A stretch of DNA of 64,000 nucleotides from Arachnia propionica (GTDB lineage: Bacteria; Actinomycetota; Actinomycetes; Propionibacteriales; Propionibacteriaceae), in contig NZ_CP146373.1 of the NCBI RefSeq assembly GCF_037055325.1, positions 868,001-932,000 of the forward strand, in the 5' to 3' direction. The notes under the pieces are model-generated. The model did no database searches. It was not told the origin of the DNA and saw only the letters and a program-made list of their open reading frames with translations. The position numbers and the translations under genes were made by a program. This document shows, one piece after another, positions 32,435 to 42,355 of the stretch (position 1 is its first letter; each line of letters opens with the position of its first letter).

Positions 32435-34569
32435 CGTGCGCTCTCCAAGATCTCGTCAACGGTTGCGAGCACCACCGCGAACTCGGTCAAGTCCACTTCT
32501 TCCTCGACCATCGGGTCGACTCCGTCGAGGTTCGCGACCTTCTCCGCCAGAGCCCGCCGTTCGGGTCGTTCCCAACCGCCGAAAGCCCGCCGAACCACCG
32601 GGAGCACGTCGGTGAATGATTCCTCCGACAGTCCCATCACCCAGGTGTCACACACTTTCAGCAGAGCCGGAGAGTGGAGCAGCAGCAATGAGCTTCCCGA
32701 CAGCACCCCCTCGGCCCAGGCCGCCTGCTCACCTGGTGCATGGCCTCCCGACAGGGCCAGCGACAATCGCTGCTGCACCTCTTCGACTCCCAGGTCGCCG
32801 CTGTCGAACAGCAGTCTGATGAGGCGTCCGGCCAACAGACCGGGAAGGTCGTTGCGATCGGCCGCGGCCAGCAGTGTGTTCCGCCACAGCTGTTGGGCTT
32901 GTTCCCCGAGCAGCCCGACTGCGGCGTTCACCGTGTCGATCAGCTTCCGGTACCGGTCGGCTGCTTCCGGCGCCAACCCGCCCAGGGCAACGGGAAAACC
33001 TGCGCAGGCGCGCCCCAGGAGGGCCGCGACCACATCCCCCAGGCGCCCGGTGTCGGTGCCGCGCACGTCGCCGTAGCGATACGCCTGCACGAGATCAGGA
33101 AGCGCCTCCAGCAGCCGCGCGACATCCGTTTCAGCCGCCGCCCGGACATCCAGAAGCCGCAGCAGCTCAGGCATGGCCGCGGGCAGGTCGGCGGCCAGCG
33201 CCCCGTTCACGCCTCGAGTCACCCCGGCCAGGTCACCGGTGTCGTCCAACAGCCGAGCCACCGCGGCGGCCTCAACGGTGTTACCCCAGCGCGACGCGTC
33301 CACGACAGCGATGGAGAGTTCTGGTTCCCACAGCAGACGCCAGGTTTCTTTGAAGGTGCCGGTGCCGGAACTTCCGATGGGCCGGCCCCAGTCGATGCCG
33401 AGGATCCTCAGGCGCCTGAGGAAACAGGATCTGGCAAGGCCGTTTTCCTTGCGCAGGTCGAGGTCGAGCTCTTTCTCGGTGGCCTCCTGCGTGAGCCTGA
33501 GTCGTCGCGCGGTCGCCGTGAGGTCCGCATCGAACGGTGTGCGGGGCACATCATCGGGCACCTCCCCAAGCAGTTCACCGACGATCGCCTCCCGGGTAAC
33601 CAGGTCGAGGGCCAGATCGCTTCCCTCGCACAGCACCGCCAGGGTGGCCTCCTGCGCCTCGGGCAGCCCGGGCATGGGGCGACCGCGCAGTACTGCGAGA
33701 GCATCAGCCAGCCGGACGCCCTCGATGACGTGTGCGGACGAGGTGGGCAGGTCGTGTTCCCGCAGCACGGCACCGACGTGGGTCAACCAGCGTTCAACGG
33801 GACGGTCGGGGGCAGCGAACAGGTGGTGGTACCAGCCGGGGGAACGAACACCGGCCCCGTATCCGGAGGAGGCGGCTAGCCTGCCGTGGGACCACGGCAC
33901 CCAGGTGAGCTGGGTTTTCACCTTCGGTAGCTGCTTCAGCAGGGCGTTGTCGTCGGCCACCTTCACCTTCGCGGCCAGCGCCGGAACGTGATAGGCCCCG
34001 CACACCACCGCGATTTTCTCGTGGGCACGTTTCGCCGCTCGCAATGCCTTGCGCATGTGTGCCTCACGCAGCAGGGTTTCCTCATCGTCGTCGCCGTTCT
34101 CACGGACTGCGGCCATGGCCTCGGCGATCACTTCGAAGACGTCCTCGTCACGCTGCTCGACGAGGTCCTCCCACCACCGTTCCGGATCATCGTGTCCGGC
34201 GGCCTCGGCCAGCAGGCTCAGCGGATCTGTTTCCACCGTGCGTTCCTCCCGGGAGCGGGCGAGGCTAAGCGAGCTGGGAAGGTCGATGAATGACACGTGC
34301 CGGGAGTTGCGGGTAGCCCAGTCGAGGGCCTGCCATTCGGGTGAGAAAGTGGCGAACGGCCAGAACGCAGCCCGAGCTGGCTCGCCGACCACCCACGCCA
34401 GCAGCGCAACCGGGGGTTTCAGGCCGGCCACGTGAGAGACCATCGCGTCGGCGTCCGCGGGTCCTTCGATGAGGATCGCATCGGGGGTGAAGTCGTCGAG
34501 GGCCCGCAGCAGAGACCGGGCCGATCCCGGTCCGTGGTGACGGATCCCGTAGATCCGAATCTCGCTCAT
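32431..34569 (-). CDS. DUF5682 family protein, possible TraB/EreA-like hydrolase fold
   Basis: A 712-residue protein. The first 210 residues show GIRHHGPGSARSL (8-20), a strand-loop DAILIEGPADAD (30-41) and, after LREAHMRKAL, the strand VVCGAYHVPAL (188-198). This order of His, acidic and GAxH motifs resembles TraB/GumN/EreA/ChaN proteins, an inference from motif shape. The remaining 500 residues look helical with no recognised motif. DUF5682 genes are known next to MoxR ATPase and VWA genes. The ATG at 34569 lies 13 bp after the ATPase stop, and its own stop overlaps the VWA start by 4 bp. Confidence 0.8.
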   Translation of the reverse strand: MSEIRIYGIRHHGPGSARSLLRALDDFTPDAILIEGPADADAMVSHVAGLKPPVALLAWVVGEPARAAFWPFATFSPEWQALDWATRNSRHVSFIDLPSSLSLARSREERTVETDPLSLLAEAAGHDDPERWWEDLVEQRDEDVFEVIAEAMAAVRENGDDDEETLLREAHMRKALRAAKRAHEKIAVVCGAYHVPALAAKVKVADDNALLKQLPKVKTQLTWVPWSHGRLAASSGYGAGVRSPGWYHHLFAAPDRPVERWLTHVGAVLREHDLPTSSAHVIEGVRLADALAVLRGRPMPGLPEAQEATLAVLCEGSDLALDLVTREAIVGELLGEVPDDVPRTPFDADLTATARRLRLTQEATEKELDLDLRKENGLARSCFLRRLRILGIDWGRPIGSSGTGTFKETWRLLWEPELSIAVVDASRWGNTVEAAAVARLLDDTGDLAGVTRGVNGALAADLPAAMPELLRLLDVRAAAETDVARLLEALPDLVQAYRYGDVRGTDTGRLGDVVAALLGRACAGFPVALGGLAPEAADRYRKLIDTVNAAVGLLGEQAQQLWRNTLLAAADRNDLPGLLAGRLIRLLFDSGDLGVEEVQQRLSLALSGGHAPGEQAAWAEGVLSGSSLLLLHSPALLKVCDTWVMGLSEESFTDVLPVVRRAFGGWERPERRALAEKVANLDGVDPMVEEEVDLTEFAVVLATVDEILESAR

Positions 34570-34582
34570 GGGCGGGCCTCGA

Positions 34583-35668
34583 TCACCGCGCCACCTGACG
34601 GCAGGCACGGTAGAAGTCCTTCCACTCGGCGCGCTCCCGAACCACCGTCTGGAGGTATTCCTGCCAGATCACCTGGTCGGCCACCGGGTCCTTCACAACC
34701 GCTCCGACGATGCCGGCCGCGACATCCTCGGCCCGCAGCACACCGTCGCCGAAGTGCGCGGCCAACGCCAACCCGTTGGTCACCACCGAGATCGCCTCGG
34801 CGGCGCTGAGAGTGGCGGACGGGGTTTTCAGGGAGGTCTTGTTGTCCTCGGTGTGCCCCTGCCGCAGTTCCCGGAAAACCGTCACGACGCGGCGGATCTC
34901 GGCAATCGCATCGGTGGCCTCGGGCAATTCCAGGGAACGCCCCAGCTCCGCTACCCGCTTGGTGACGATCTTGAGCTCCTCCTCGGCGCTCGAGGGCAGC
35001 GGCAGCACGACGGTGTTGAAACGGCGCCGCAGCGCGCTAGAAAGATCGTTGACGCCGCGGTCCCGGTCGTTGGCGGTGGCGATCAGGTTGAATCCGGCGC
35101 GGGCCTGCACCTCCATGCCCAGCTCCGGCACGGGCAGTGTCTTCTCACTGAGGGTGGTGATCATGCCGTCCTGGACGTCGGATGGCATCCGGGTGAGTTC
35201 CTCGACCCGGGCAATGGCGCCACGCTCCATCGCTGTCATGATCGGTGAGGCCACCAGCGCCGCCTCCGAAGGACCCTCCGCGAGCAGACGGGCATAGTTC
35301 CAGCCGTAGCGCACAGCCTCCTCGGCGGTACCCGCGGTGCCCTGCACCAGCAGCGTCGAATCACCGGAAACCGCGGCTGCCAGGTGCTCAGAGACCCATG
35401 ACTTGGCGGTGCCCGGCACCCCCAGCAGCAGCAGCGCCCGGTCGGTGGCGAGCGTGGCCACGGCGACCTCGATCAGCCGTTGGTTTCCCACGTATTTCGG
35501 GGTGATCTGTGTCCCGTCTGGCAGGGTCGCACCCATCAGGTACTGCACCACCGCCCAGGGTGAGAGCCGCCAGTTCGCCGGGCGCGGCTTGTCGTCGACC
35601 TTCGCCAGGGCATCAAGCTCATGGGCGAAGGCCTGTTCGGCGTGTGGGCGAAGCACGGTTTCAGTCAT
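34583..35668 (-). CDS. MoxR-family AAA+ ATPase
   Basis: A 361-residue AAA+ ATPase. Walker A GVPGTAKS (83-90) is canonical for MoxR. Sensor 1 Asn200 (LIATANDRDRG) and arginine-finger candidates in SALRRRFN (211-218) are present. The Walker B region reads ARVEELTR (153-160), so the usual Asp-Glu pair is Glu-Glu. It should form hexamers that work with the VWA protein to remodel or activate a client. It overlaps the DUF5691 gene by 4 bp. Confidence 0.9.
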   Translation of the reverse strand: MTETVLRPHAEQAFAHELDALAKVDDKPRPANWRLSPWAVVQYLMGATLPDGTQITPKYVGNQRLIEVAVATLATDRALLLLGVPGTAKSWVSEHLAAAVSGDSTLLVQGTAGTAEEAVRYGWNYARLLAEGPSEAALVASPIMTAMERGAIARVEELTRMPSDVQDGMITTLSEKTLPVPELGMEVQARAGFNLIATANDRDRGVNDLSSALRRRFNTVVLPLPSSAEEELKIVTKRVAELGRSLELPEATDAIAEIRRVVTVFRELRQGHTEDNKTSLKTPSATLSAAEAISVVTNGLALAAHFGDGVLRAEDVAAGIVGAVVKDPVADQVIWQEYLQTVVRERAEWKDFYRACRQVAR

Positions 35669-37116
35669 CTGGGCTCCTTGGTGTGGGCGATGGATTCGTG
35701 GATGCTGTGGCGCAGAGTCAGGGCGGCGACGGCATCGCGTACGGCGTTCTGACCGGAGTGAGAGAGGTCGGGATCTTCCTTCAGCATTGTGAGACGGTCC
35801 AGTAGCTCGGGAATCTCCTGGGGATCAGTCGAGAACGCCAGGAGTTGAGTAGCAGCCTGGTGGACACCGACTTTGGCGTTCACACAGGCCCGGATACCGT
35901 CCAGGACGGCACCGGTCGTCCCGGAGCCGAGACGCAGCCCGTCCTGCTGCTGCAACCGGTGGCACATGTCGGGGAATTGTTTGAGAGCGGTGGAACGGAT
36001 CGCATCCGCCAGGAAGGCGTCGCGGGTCGCGGAAGGCAGGAGCAGCGCGAGAGCCGGTACGGAATGCTCGTCGAGCAGCTCACGGGCAGCATCGACGTCA
36101 CACCAGCGGAGCACGGCACTGGTCAGGGCCGGCGCGAGTGGGACCGGTTCGTCATCGAGCAGCGCACCGGCTGCGAGTTCGCGGACGCTGAACCCCAGCT
36201 CCGCCCAGCAGGTCGGTGGTATCACCGCGACAAGCCGTTGCACCCGCCCCGCTGGCCCTTCGGCGACACGGATCGATGCGACATCGGCGTGGAAATCGGC
36301 TGCCAGTTCCTTCTCGGGTGGTGCTACAGCGACGATGGACCGTTTCGGGGCACGCAGTTTTCCGAGCAGCCCTGTGGGCGGCTCCTCCACCCACGAGAAG
36401 CTGGTGCGGGCCAGTTCAACGGCACGAGCCAGGTAGGCCGAACCCTCAAGTCGGGCGAGGAGCCCGGCAGCGGTGCGTCCCACCTCTTTGGAACGATCGC
36501 GTAGGAATCCCTCAAGTAGTTTTTCGTCTTCCGGCCCCAAACCCACCTCCAGGGTAGCGACGAACCTGGCTCGATCGGGGGCCTTTTCCTTCCGAGCTTG
36601 TTCCACCAGTTCTCGTCCCGCGGTGGCATCGGTGGCGCGCAGGTGTCGCAGCCATGCGACGCGCTCGGGGAGGCTGCCCTCGTCCCAGTCCACCACTTCC
36701 GGTTCAGTCACGGCTCGGCCCTTCAACCAGCTATCGCCGAGCCCCACCAGCCAGCGACCCCGGGATCCCAGCACCGCGGGAAGCCGGGCCGCGATCTGCC
36801 GGTTGCCCTCGGCAAGCTCCAGCAGGGGGACGATGAGCCGGGTGGGCAGCACCAATCCCGTCTCGGCGAGCAGCGTCAATGCCTCGAGCAGGATCGGGTC
36901 GCGCATGGCTGGGGGCCGGGCGCGAACCGCGTTCATCGTGGTGACGAATGCTCTCGGGGGCTGGTTGGGTTCCTGCGCCGGTGCGGGCGAGGGCATCGGT
37001 AGATCGCGGGTGCGCACATGGGCTCGATGCACACAGGCCTGCCGGGCTGCGTGGTCGAGAAGATCCGGTTCGGGGCTGCCTACCAGGGAAGCAGCAATGA
37101 GCTGGGAGGGTTTCAC
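35665..37116 (-). CDS. DUF5691 family protein
   Basis: A 483-residue, mostly helical cytosolic protein with Ala/Leu-rich repeats reminiscent of HEAT or ARM solenoids (GRWLVGLGDSW, AGLLARLEGSAYLARAVEL). No catalytic motif is seen. DUF5691 genes accompany SWIM, MoxR and DUF5682 genes; a scaffold role is inferred. GTG 37116 is chosen because it overlaps the SWIM stop (GTGA); the frame open to 37227 would lie inside the SWIM gene. Its stop overlaps the ATPase start by 4 bp. Confidence 0.82.
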   Translation of the reverse strand: MKPSQLIAASLVGSPEPDLLDHAARQACVHRAHVRTRDLPMPSPAPAQEPNQPPRAFVTTMNAVRARPPAMRDPILLEALTLLAETGLVLPTRLIVPLLELAEGNRQIAARLPAVLGSRGRWLVGLGDSWLKGRAVTEPEVVDWDEGSLPERVAWLRHLRATDATAGRELVEQARKEKAPDRARFVATLEVGLGPEDEKLLEGFLRDRSKEVGRTAAGLLARLEGSAYLARAVELARTSFSWVEEPPTGLLGKLRAPKRSIVAVAPPEKELAADFHADVASIRVAEGPAGRVQRLVAVIPPTCWAELGFSVRELAAGALLDDEPVPLAPALTSAVLRWCDVDAARELLDEHSVPALALLLPSATRDAFLADAIRSTALKQFPDMCHRLQQQDGLRLGSGTTGAVLDGIRACVNAKVGVHQAATQLLAFSTDPQEIPELLDRLTMLKEDPDLSHSGQNAVRDAVAALTLRHSIHESIAHTKEPR

Positions 37117-38411
37117 AATGGGTACACCGTCGCTTCCTGCAGATGAGCGATGGGTCGTAGGCCATCGGCATCGAGCTCGCCAAACACGGTGGTGGGAGTG
37201 GTGCCCAGCTCGGCGAGCAGGCGCCAATGGTCGGTGGTGTTACCGGTCAGGGGCACGGCCCGATCCGCGACCAGCCACACGCCATCGTCCCAGGTCAGCG
37301 ATCCGTGGATGGCCACCGGCCAGGCCTCACACCACGGGTCAGCCGCGACTGCCTCGCGAAGCTGGGCCACCGCTGTTGCGACATCATCGCCCACGAGGTC
37401 CCAGCCGCCGACCCGCCGGGATTCGACACGCTTGGTTCCGACGACGGCCCGCAACCGGGGCCTTCCCGGATAGAAGTGGAGGTCGGCATCAACCTCGGAG
37501 CCCGGGTACAGGCCGGTGTCAAAACCGTCTCCGGCCCGGGCGAAAAACAGCACGAGAGCACGGGTTCCGGTGGCACGGCCCCACAGCCACACGCGCCGCA
37601 CACTGACCTGCTCCTCGTCGGTATCACGCATACCCAACACCACCCAGCGGTCCCTGACACCGGGAGTCGCAAGCACGTCCTCGGTGCGGGCGCTCCAACC
37701 AATGCGGGATCGCACGCTCGCCGCGAGATCACTGGGTAGTTTCTCGCGTCCGGCCCACGCCCGAGCCACAAGGTGCAAAGAACCGTATTCGTCGATGACA
37801 CGGGTGGGCCAGTCGCCCGATGACGGCTGGGCAGCAAGTTCCCGGAGTCGGGATGCGACACCCGGGGCCTGCGCATCAACCATGCGCGCCGCCATGTGCT
37901 CCAGGCGCCGCGTTCGATCCCCGGCATGGGTTGCCAGTCCTTCCCGGAGCTGATCCGCCAGGAAACGGTCGAGCTCGGCCAGGCCGTCAGTGATCCTCCC
38001 CTCGCGTTGCACAACCCTTTTGGCGGCGGCGGCTTTCTGCTCCTCGGTTCGTTCTCTCGGTTCTGTTTTCCTTGCCGCGCGGGCCTCACGCGCATCCGCC
38101 CACTGAGAGGCGAAATCAGCCACCTCACCGGATTCGGAAACTTTTCCCTGGGCCCACAGGAACAGAAGGGCAAGGGCATGTTTGCAAGGAAATTTGCGGC
38201 TGGGGCAGGAGCACTTGTAGGCGGGAGATCCCGCGTCAATGCTCACCCGATACGGCGTCTTTCCCGATCCTTGACAGGCCCCCCACAGCAGATCCCCCTG
38301 AAATCCGATCTCAGACCACGGGCCCGGTGTAGCGAGTTTGCGGCCCGCCTTGATCGACGAGGCGTCGGGGGCGGCTGCCTCAACCCGATCCACTGTCCAC
38401 GGTTCACCCAT
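37113..38411 (-). CDS. SWIM zinc-finger protein
   Basis: A 432-residue protein, first gene of the operon. The SWIM motif is CxC-x6-CxH (Cys67, Cys69, Cys76, His78, in YKCSCPSRKFPCKHAL), which binds zinc and usually contacts DNA or protein. The C-terminal 300 residues are unassigned, with alternating helical and beta segments. TACCCT at 38425-38420, 8 nt before the ATG, may be the operon promoter. The 4-bp overlap with DUF5691 indicates coupled translation. Confidence 0.85.
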   Translation of the reverse strand: MGEPWTVDRVEAAAPDASSIKAGRKLATPGPWSEIGFQGDLLWGACQGSGKTPYRVSIDAGSPAYKCSCPSRKFPCKHALALLFLWAQGKVSESGEVADFASQWADAREARAARKTEPRERTEEQKAAAAKRVVQREGRITDGLAELDRFLADQLREGLATHAGDRTRRLEHMAARMVDAQAPGVASRLRELAAQPSSGDWPTRVIDEYGSLHLVARAWAGREKLPSDLAASVRSRIGWSARTEDVLATPGVRDRWVVLGMRDTDEEQVSVRRVWLWGRATGTRALVLFFARAGDGFDTGLYPGSEVDADLHFYPGRPRLRAVVGTKRVESRRVGGWDLVGDDVATAVAQLREAVAADPWCEAWPVAIHGSLTWDDGVWLVADRAVPLTGNTTDHWRLLAELGTTPTTVFGELDADGLRPIAHLQEATVYPL

Positions 38412-38425
38412 GGGCCCAGAGGGTA
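38412..38425 (-). promoter_or_regulatory. near-leaderless promoter -10 of the SWIM-MoxR-VWA operon
   Basis: Minus-strand TACCCT at 38425-38420 and an 8-nt spacer before the ATG at 38411. The spacing is slightly long for a leaderless start. Confidence 0.35.
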
Positions 38426-38571
38426 GCGGGCATCACTGACACGACACATCCCAGGAATTGACCGGAATCAACCTTCCCACGGCGGGAGGAGCAGCAGGAG
38501 AACGTTTCTGCGGTTCACTCGTCGTGCACCCTCGAGGCCCGGAATCACCAAATCCGCTGCCCATCCGGCGT

Positions 38572-39663
38572 TCACAGAAGCACCACCGATCGCAGGACCT
38601 CACCCTGTTTCATGCGTTCAAAGGCCCGCTCCACCTCGTCAAGGGCGATTTCCTCGCTAACGAAGGCGTCGAGATCCAACCGTCCTTGGCGGTAGAGATC
38701 GACGAGCATCGGGAAGTCGCGGCTGGGTAGGCAGTCCCCATACCAGCTCGATTTCAGGGAACCGCCCCGGCTGAAGAAGTCGAGCAGCGGGATCCGGGGC
38801 ACCTTCCCGTCCGGGGCGGGCACCCCGACCAGCACGGCGGTTCCCGCCAGGTCGCGGGCGTAAAAGGCTTGCTCCCACGTTTCCGGCAGGCCGACGGCGT
38901 CGATCACCACATCGGCTCCGAAGCCATCGGTGAGGTCACGGATCGCCGTCACAGGATCCTGTTTCCTGCCGTCCACGACGTCGGTGGCCCCCAGATCACG
39001 GGCCCAGCGAAGTTTCCTCTCGTCCCGGTCGACCGCGATGATCCGTCCCGCACCGGCCAGCACCGCGCCGGCGACAGCAGCACATCCGACTCCTCCGCAG
39101 CCGATCACCGCGACGCTCTTGCCATACTTCACCTCCCCGGTGTTGATGGCGGCCCCGAGACCCGCCATCACGCCGCAGCCCAGCAGCCCCACTGCGGCCG
39201 GGCGCGCCTCGGGATCGACCTTGGTGCACTGCCCGGAGTTGACGAGGGTTTTCTCGGCGAAGGCACCGATCCCGAGCGCAGGGGTGAGTTCTGTGCCGTC
39301 GGTGAGGGTCATCGGCCGGGAGGCGTTGAAGGTGGCGAAGCAATACTGGGGTTCGCCACGTCCGCACGCCCGGCAGGTGCCGCACACGGCCCGCCAGTTC
39401 AGCACCACGAAATCCCCCGGGGACACATTGGTCACCCCGTCGCCGATACGTTCCACGATCCCCGCTGCCTCGTGTCCCAGCAGGAACGGGAAGTTGTCGT
39501 TGATGCCGCCGTCCCGGTAGTGCAGGTCGGTGTGGCAGACCCCACAGGTGAGGATCCGCACGACCGCATCTCCCGGCCCCGGGTTGGGTATGACGATCTC
39601 CTTGAGCGTCACCGGGACACCCTGTGACATTGCGACCAGGCCACGCACTGTTTCAGTTTCCAT
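38572..39663 (-). CDS. mscR: S-(hydroxymethyl)mycothiol dehydrogenase
   Basis: A 363-residue zinc-dependent medium-chain alcohol dehydrogenase. It oxidises the formaldehyde-mycothiol adduct with NAD+ and can reduce S-nitrosomycothiol. The sequence follows the M. tuberculosis MscR/AdhE2 pattern closely: [29 protein letters not shown], a structural-zinc loop [15 protein letters not shown], the NAD motif [10 protein letters not shown] and [12 protein letters not shown]. It implies a mycothiol-producing cell. The ATG at 39663 follows TAGCCT by 7 nt; the frame runs on to 40449, but that overlaps the divergent helicase. Confidence 0.92.
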   Translation of the reverse strand: METETVRGLVAMSQGVPVTLKEIVIPNPGPGDAVVRILTCGVCHTDLHYRDGGINDNFPFLLGHEAAGIVERIGDGVTNVSPGDFVVLNWRAVCGTCRACGRGEPQYCFATFNASRPMTLTDGTELTPALGIGAFAEKTLVNSGQCTKVDPEARPAAVGLLGCGVMAGLGAAINTGEVKYGKSVAVIGCGGVGCAAVAGAVLAGAGRIIAVDRDERKLRWARDLGATDVVDGRKQDPVTAIRDLTDGFGADVVIDAVGLPETWEQAFYARDLAGTAVLVGVPAPDGKVPRIPLLDFFSRGGSLKSSWYGDCLPSRDFPMLVDLYRQGRLDLDAFVSEEIALDEVERAFERMKQGEVLRSVVLL

Positions 39664-39676
39664 GTTGTCGAGGCTA
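39664..39676 (-). promoter_or_regulatory. leaderless promoter -10 for mscR
   Basis: Minus-strand TAGCCT at 39676-39671, a 7-nt spacer, then ATG at 39663. Confidence 0.5.
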
Positions 39677-39823
39677 TGCAGGGATCCGGCGCCGCAAACC
39701 CCTGCAGCCGGGTTCACAGGAAACCCACAGCCCAGGGATACCAGGCTCAGAAGGCGCGACCTCGGTGCAGGACCCTCCATGGTCCGGTTCCCCCGCGGAC
39801 TTCGTGGAAGAATCGGGAACGCC

Positions 39824-42355
39824 ATGACGAACCTCAGCGACCTCCGGCCCCGGGACGCCTCCCCCGATGCCCTCCTCGACGCCTTCACTGGCTGGGTGGA
39901 GGCATCAGGCATCTCGCTGTACCCACACCAGGAAGAATCACTGCTGGCAATCCTCGCGGGCGACAACGCCATCGTCACCACGCCCACAGGTTCCGGGAAA
40001 TCATTGATCGCGCTCGGCGCCCACTTCGCGGCATTGGCGGAAGGGCGTCGTACCTGGTACACGGCGCCCATCAAGGCCCTCGTGAACGAGAAATTCTTCG
40101 CCCTGTGCGAGGCCTTCGGCGCCAAGCAGGTCGGAATGGTCACGGGAGACGCCTCAGTCAACGCCGACGCCCCCATCATCTGCTGCACCGCCGAGATCCT
40201 GGCGAACCTGGCATTGCGGGAAGGGCACAGAGCCGATGTCGGGCAGGTGGTGATGGACGAGTTCCACTTCCTCGCCGAACCGGAACGTGGCTGGGCGTGG
40301 CAGGTTCCGCTGGTGGAACTCCCCCAGACGCAGTTCGTGATCATGTCGGCGACCCTCGGGGACGTGACAGAACTGTCCGATGACCTGACCCGGCGCACCG
40401 GACGCGAGACGGCCGTGATCGGCGGGGCGACCCGCCCCGTGCCGCTCACCTACCGTTGGTCGATGGTGCCCCTGCACGAGACGATCACGGAGATCGTCGA
40501 AACCCATCAGGCACCTGTCTACATCGTTCACCCCACCCAAGGAGCGGCCGTCGAGCAGGCGACGGCCCTGCTCAGCCAAGGAGTGGTGCGCAAGGCCGGT
40601 GCCGCGGTCCCGGAGGAGTTGAAACAGGCCATCTCAGGGTTTCCGTTCGCCGGTGGTTTCGGGACGACGCTGTCCAAGTTGCTCCGTGGCGGGATCGGGG
40701 TCCACCACGCCGGGATGCTGCCGCGTTACCGACGGTTGGTGGAGCAACTGGCCCAGCGCGGGTTGCTGGCGGTGATCTGTGGCACCGACACCCTGGGGGT
40801 CGGCATCAACGTTCCCATCCGCACCGTGTTGTTCAGTTCCCTGACGAAGTTCGACGGTCGGCGCCAGCGGGTGTTGCGCAGCCGCGAGTTCCACCAGATC
40901 GCGGGCCGTGCGGGCCGCGCTGGCTTCGATTCCATCGGCAACGTGGTGGCCCAGGCCCCCGAACACGAAGTGGAGAACGCCCGGATCCTGGCCAAACATC
41001 AAGGCGATGAGAAGAAACTGCGCTCGGTGCGGCGCAAGAAACCACCGGAGGGTTTCGTCAACTACACGCAAGCCACCTTCACCAAGCTGATCGATTCGTC
41101 CCCGGAGCAGCTGCACGCCCGGATGAGGATCAGCCACGCCCTGCTGCTGAACCTTTTGCAACGGGACGAGGAGACCGCCGTCGCGGTTGCTCGCTTGATC
41201 GACTCCACCAACCCGGAACCGAAGGCACGCCGCGCAATGCTGCGCCGCGCCGCCGGGCTCGGTCGGTCGTTGCTGCGGGCCGAGGTGATCACCCGCCTGC
41301 CCGAACCGACCCCTGGCGGTCGCCACTACCGGTTGAACGTCGATCTACAACGCGACTTTGCGCTGAACCAGCCCCTGTCGGCCTTCGCCCTGGCGGTGGT
41401 CGAGACCCTCGACCCCGACTCCCCCGACTATGCCCTCGACGTGCTTTCCGTGATCGAGGCAACCCTGGAGGATCCCCGGGTGGTACTGCTCGCCCAACAG
41501 TTCAGGGCACGTGGACAGGCGGTTGCCGAGATGAAGGCCGACGGCTGGGACTACGAGGAACGCATGGAGGCCCTGGAGGAAATCACCTGGCCCCAGCCCC
41601 TTGCCGAGCTGCTGGAACGGGCCCACATCGAATACTCGGTGGCACATCCATGGCTGTCGGAGACCCCGGTCAGCCCGAAGTCAGTGGTACGCGACATGTA
41701 CACCCAGGGCATGACCTTCGGCGAATACGTAGCTCACTACAAACTACAGCGCACCGAGGGGTTGTTGCTGCGCTACCTCGCCGACGCCTACCGGGCGCTG
41801 CGACAGAATATTCCCGAAGGACTACGCACCGAGGAGCTGGAGGACCTGATCGCCTGGCTGGGTGAGATCACTAGGCTGGTGGACTCGTCGCTGCTGGACG
41901 AGTGGACCGAACTCGCCGCCCTGGCCGGGGTTCCTGTCGAGCAAAGGGCCGAGGCGGCTCCCCCGGCACGACCCGTCACTGGCAACGAACGCGCCTTCAG
42001 GGTGATGGTGCGAAACGCCATGTGGCGGCGTGTAGAGCTGTGCGCCGACGACGACGTGGACGGTTTGGCCGCCCTGACCAGTGGGGATCCCATGACCCGG
42101 CAGCGCTGGGACGATGCCCTAGGTGACTACTGGGATGAACACGAGCACATCGGCGTCAGCGCGGATGCGCGCGGACCTGCGTTCTTCATCGTTGAACCGA
42201 GACGGGGCGGCAGGCTCTGGGAGGTGCGTCAGATCATCGACGATCCCGCGGGTAACCGCGACTGGTCCATCTTCGCCACAGTCGATCTCGACGCCTGCGA
42301 CGAAGCGGGGGAGCTCGTGCTGCGCACCGTGGACTTCAGCCGGCTGGATGGTTGA
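39824..42355 (+). CDS. superfamily 2 (Ski2-like) helicase with DUF3516 C-terminus
   Basis: An 843-residue helicase. Walker A TPTGSGKS is at about 53-60, motif II DEFH near 145, MSATLGD is motif [18 protein letters not shown] lies in RecA domain 2, and [13 protein letters not shown] is motif VI. The 450-residue C-terminus matches the DUF3516 region of actinobacterial Ski2/Mtr4-like helicases, which are thought to unwind structured RNA. The ATG at 39824 fits the family N-terminus; the frame is open from 39530. It overlaps the convergent GNAT-Nudix gene by 20 bp at the 3' end. Confidence 0.88.
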   Translation: MTNLSDLRPRDASPDALLDAFTGWVEASGISLYPHQEESLLAILAGDNAIVTTPTGSGKSLIALGAHFAALAEGRRTWYTAPIKALVNEKFFALCEAFGAKQVGMVTGDASVNADAPIICCTAEILANLALREGHRADVGQVVMDEFHFLAEPERGWAWQVPLVELPQTQFVIMSATLGDVTELSDDLTRRTGRETAVIGGATRPVPLTYRWSMVPLHETITEIVETHQAPVYIVHPTQGAAVEQATALLSQGVVRKAGAAVPEELKQAISGFPFAGGFGTTLSKLLRGGIGVHHAGMLPRYRRLVEQLAQRGLLAVICGTDTLGVGINVPIRTVLFSSLTKFDGRRQRVLRSREFHQIAGRAGRAGFDSIGNVVAQAPEHEVENARILAKHQGDEKKLRSVRRKKPPEGFVNYTQATFTKLIDSSPEQLHARMRISHALLLNLLQRDEETAVAVARLIDSTNPEPKARRAMLRRAAGLGRSLLRAEVITRLPEPTPGGRHYRLNVDLQRDFALNQPLSAFALAVVETLDPDSPDYALDVLSVIEATLEDPRVVLLAQQFRARGQAVAEMKADGWDYEERMEALEEITWPQPLAELLERAHIEYSVAHPWLSETPVSPKSVVRDMYTQGMTFGEYVAHYKLQRTEGLLLRYLADAYRALRQNIPEGLRTEELEDLIAWLGEITRLVDSSLLDEWTELAALAGVPVEQRAEAAPPARPVTGNERAFRVMVRNAMWRRVELCADDDVDGLAALTSGDPMTRQRWDDALGDYWDEHEHIGVSADARGPAFFIVEPRRGGRLWEVRQIIDDPAGNRDWSIFATVDLDACDEAGELVLRTVDFSRLDG

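Noticed and set aside
39664-40449. N-terminal extension of mscR
   Set aside because: It overlaps the divergent helicase and has Ser/Pro-rich shadow composition; homology starts at 39663.
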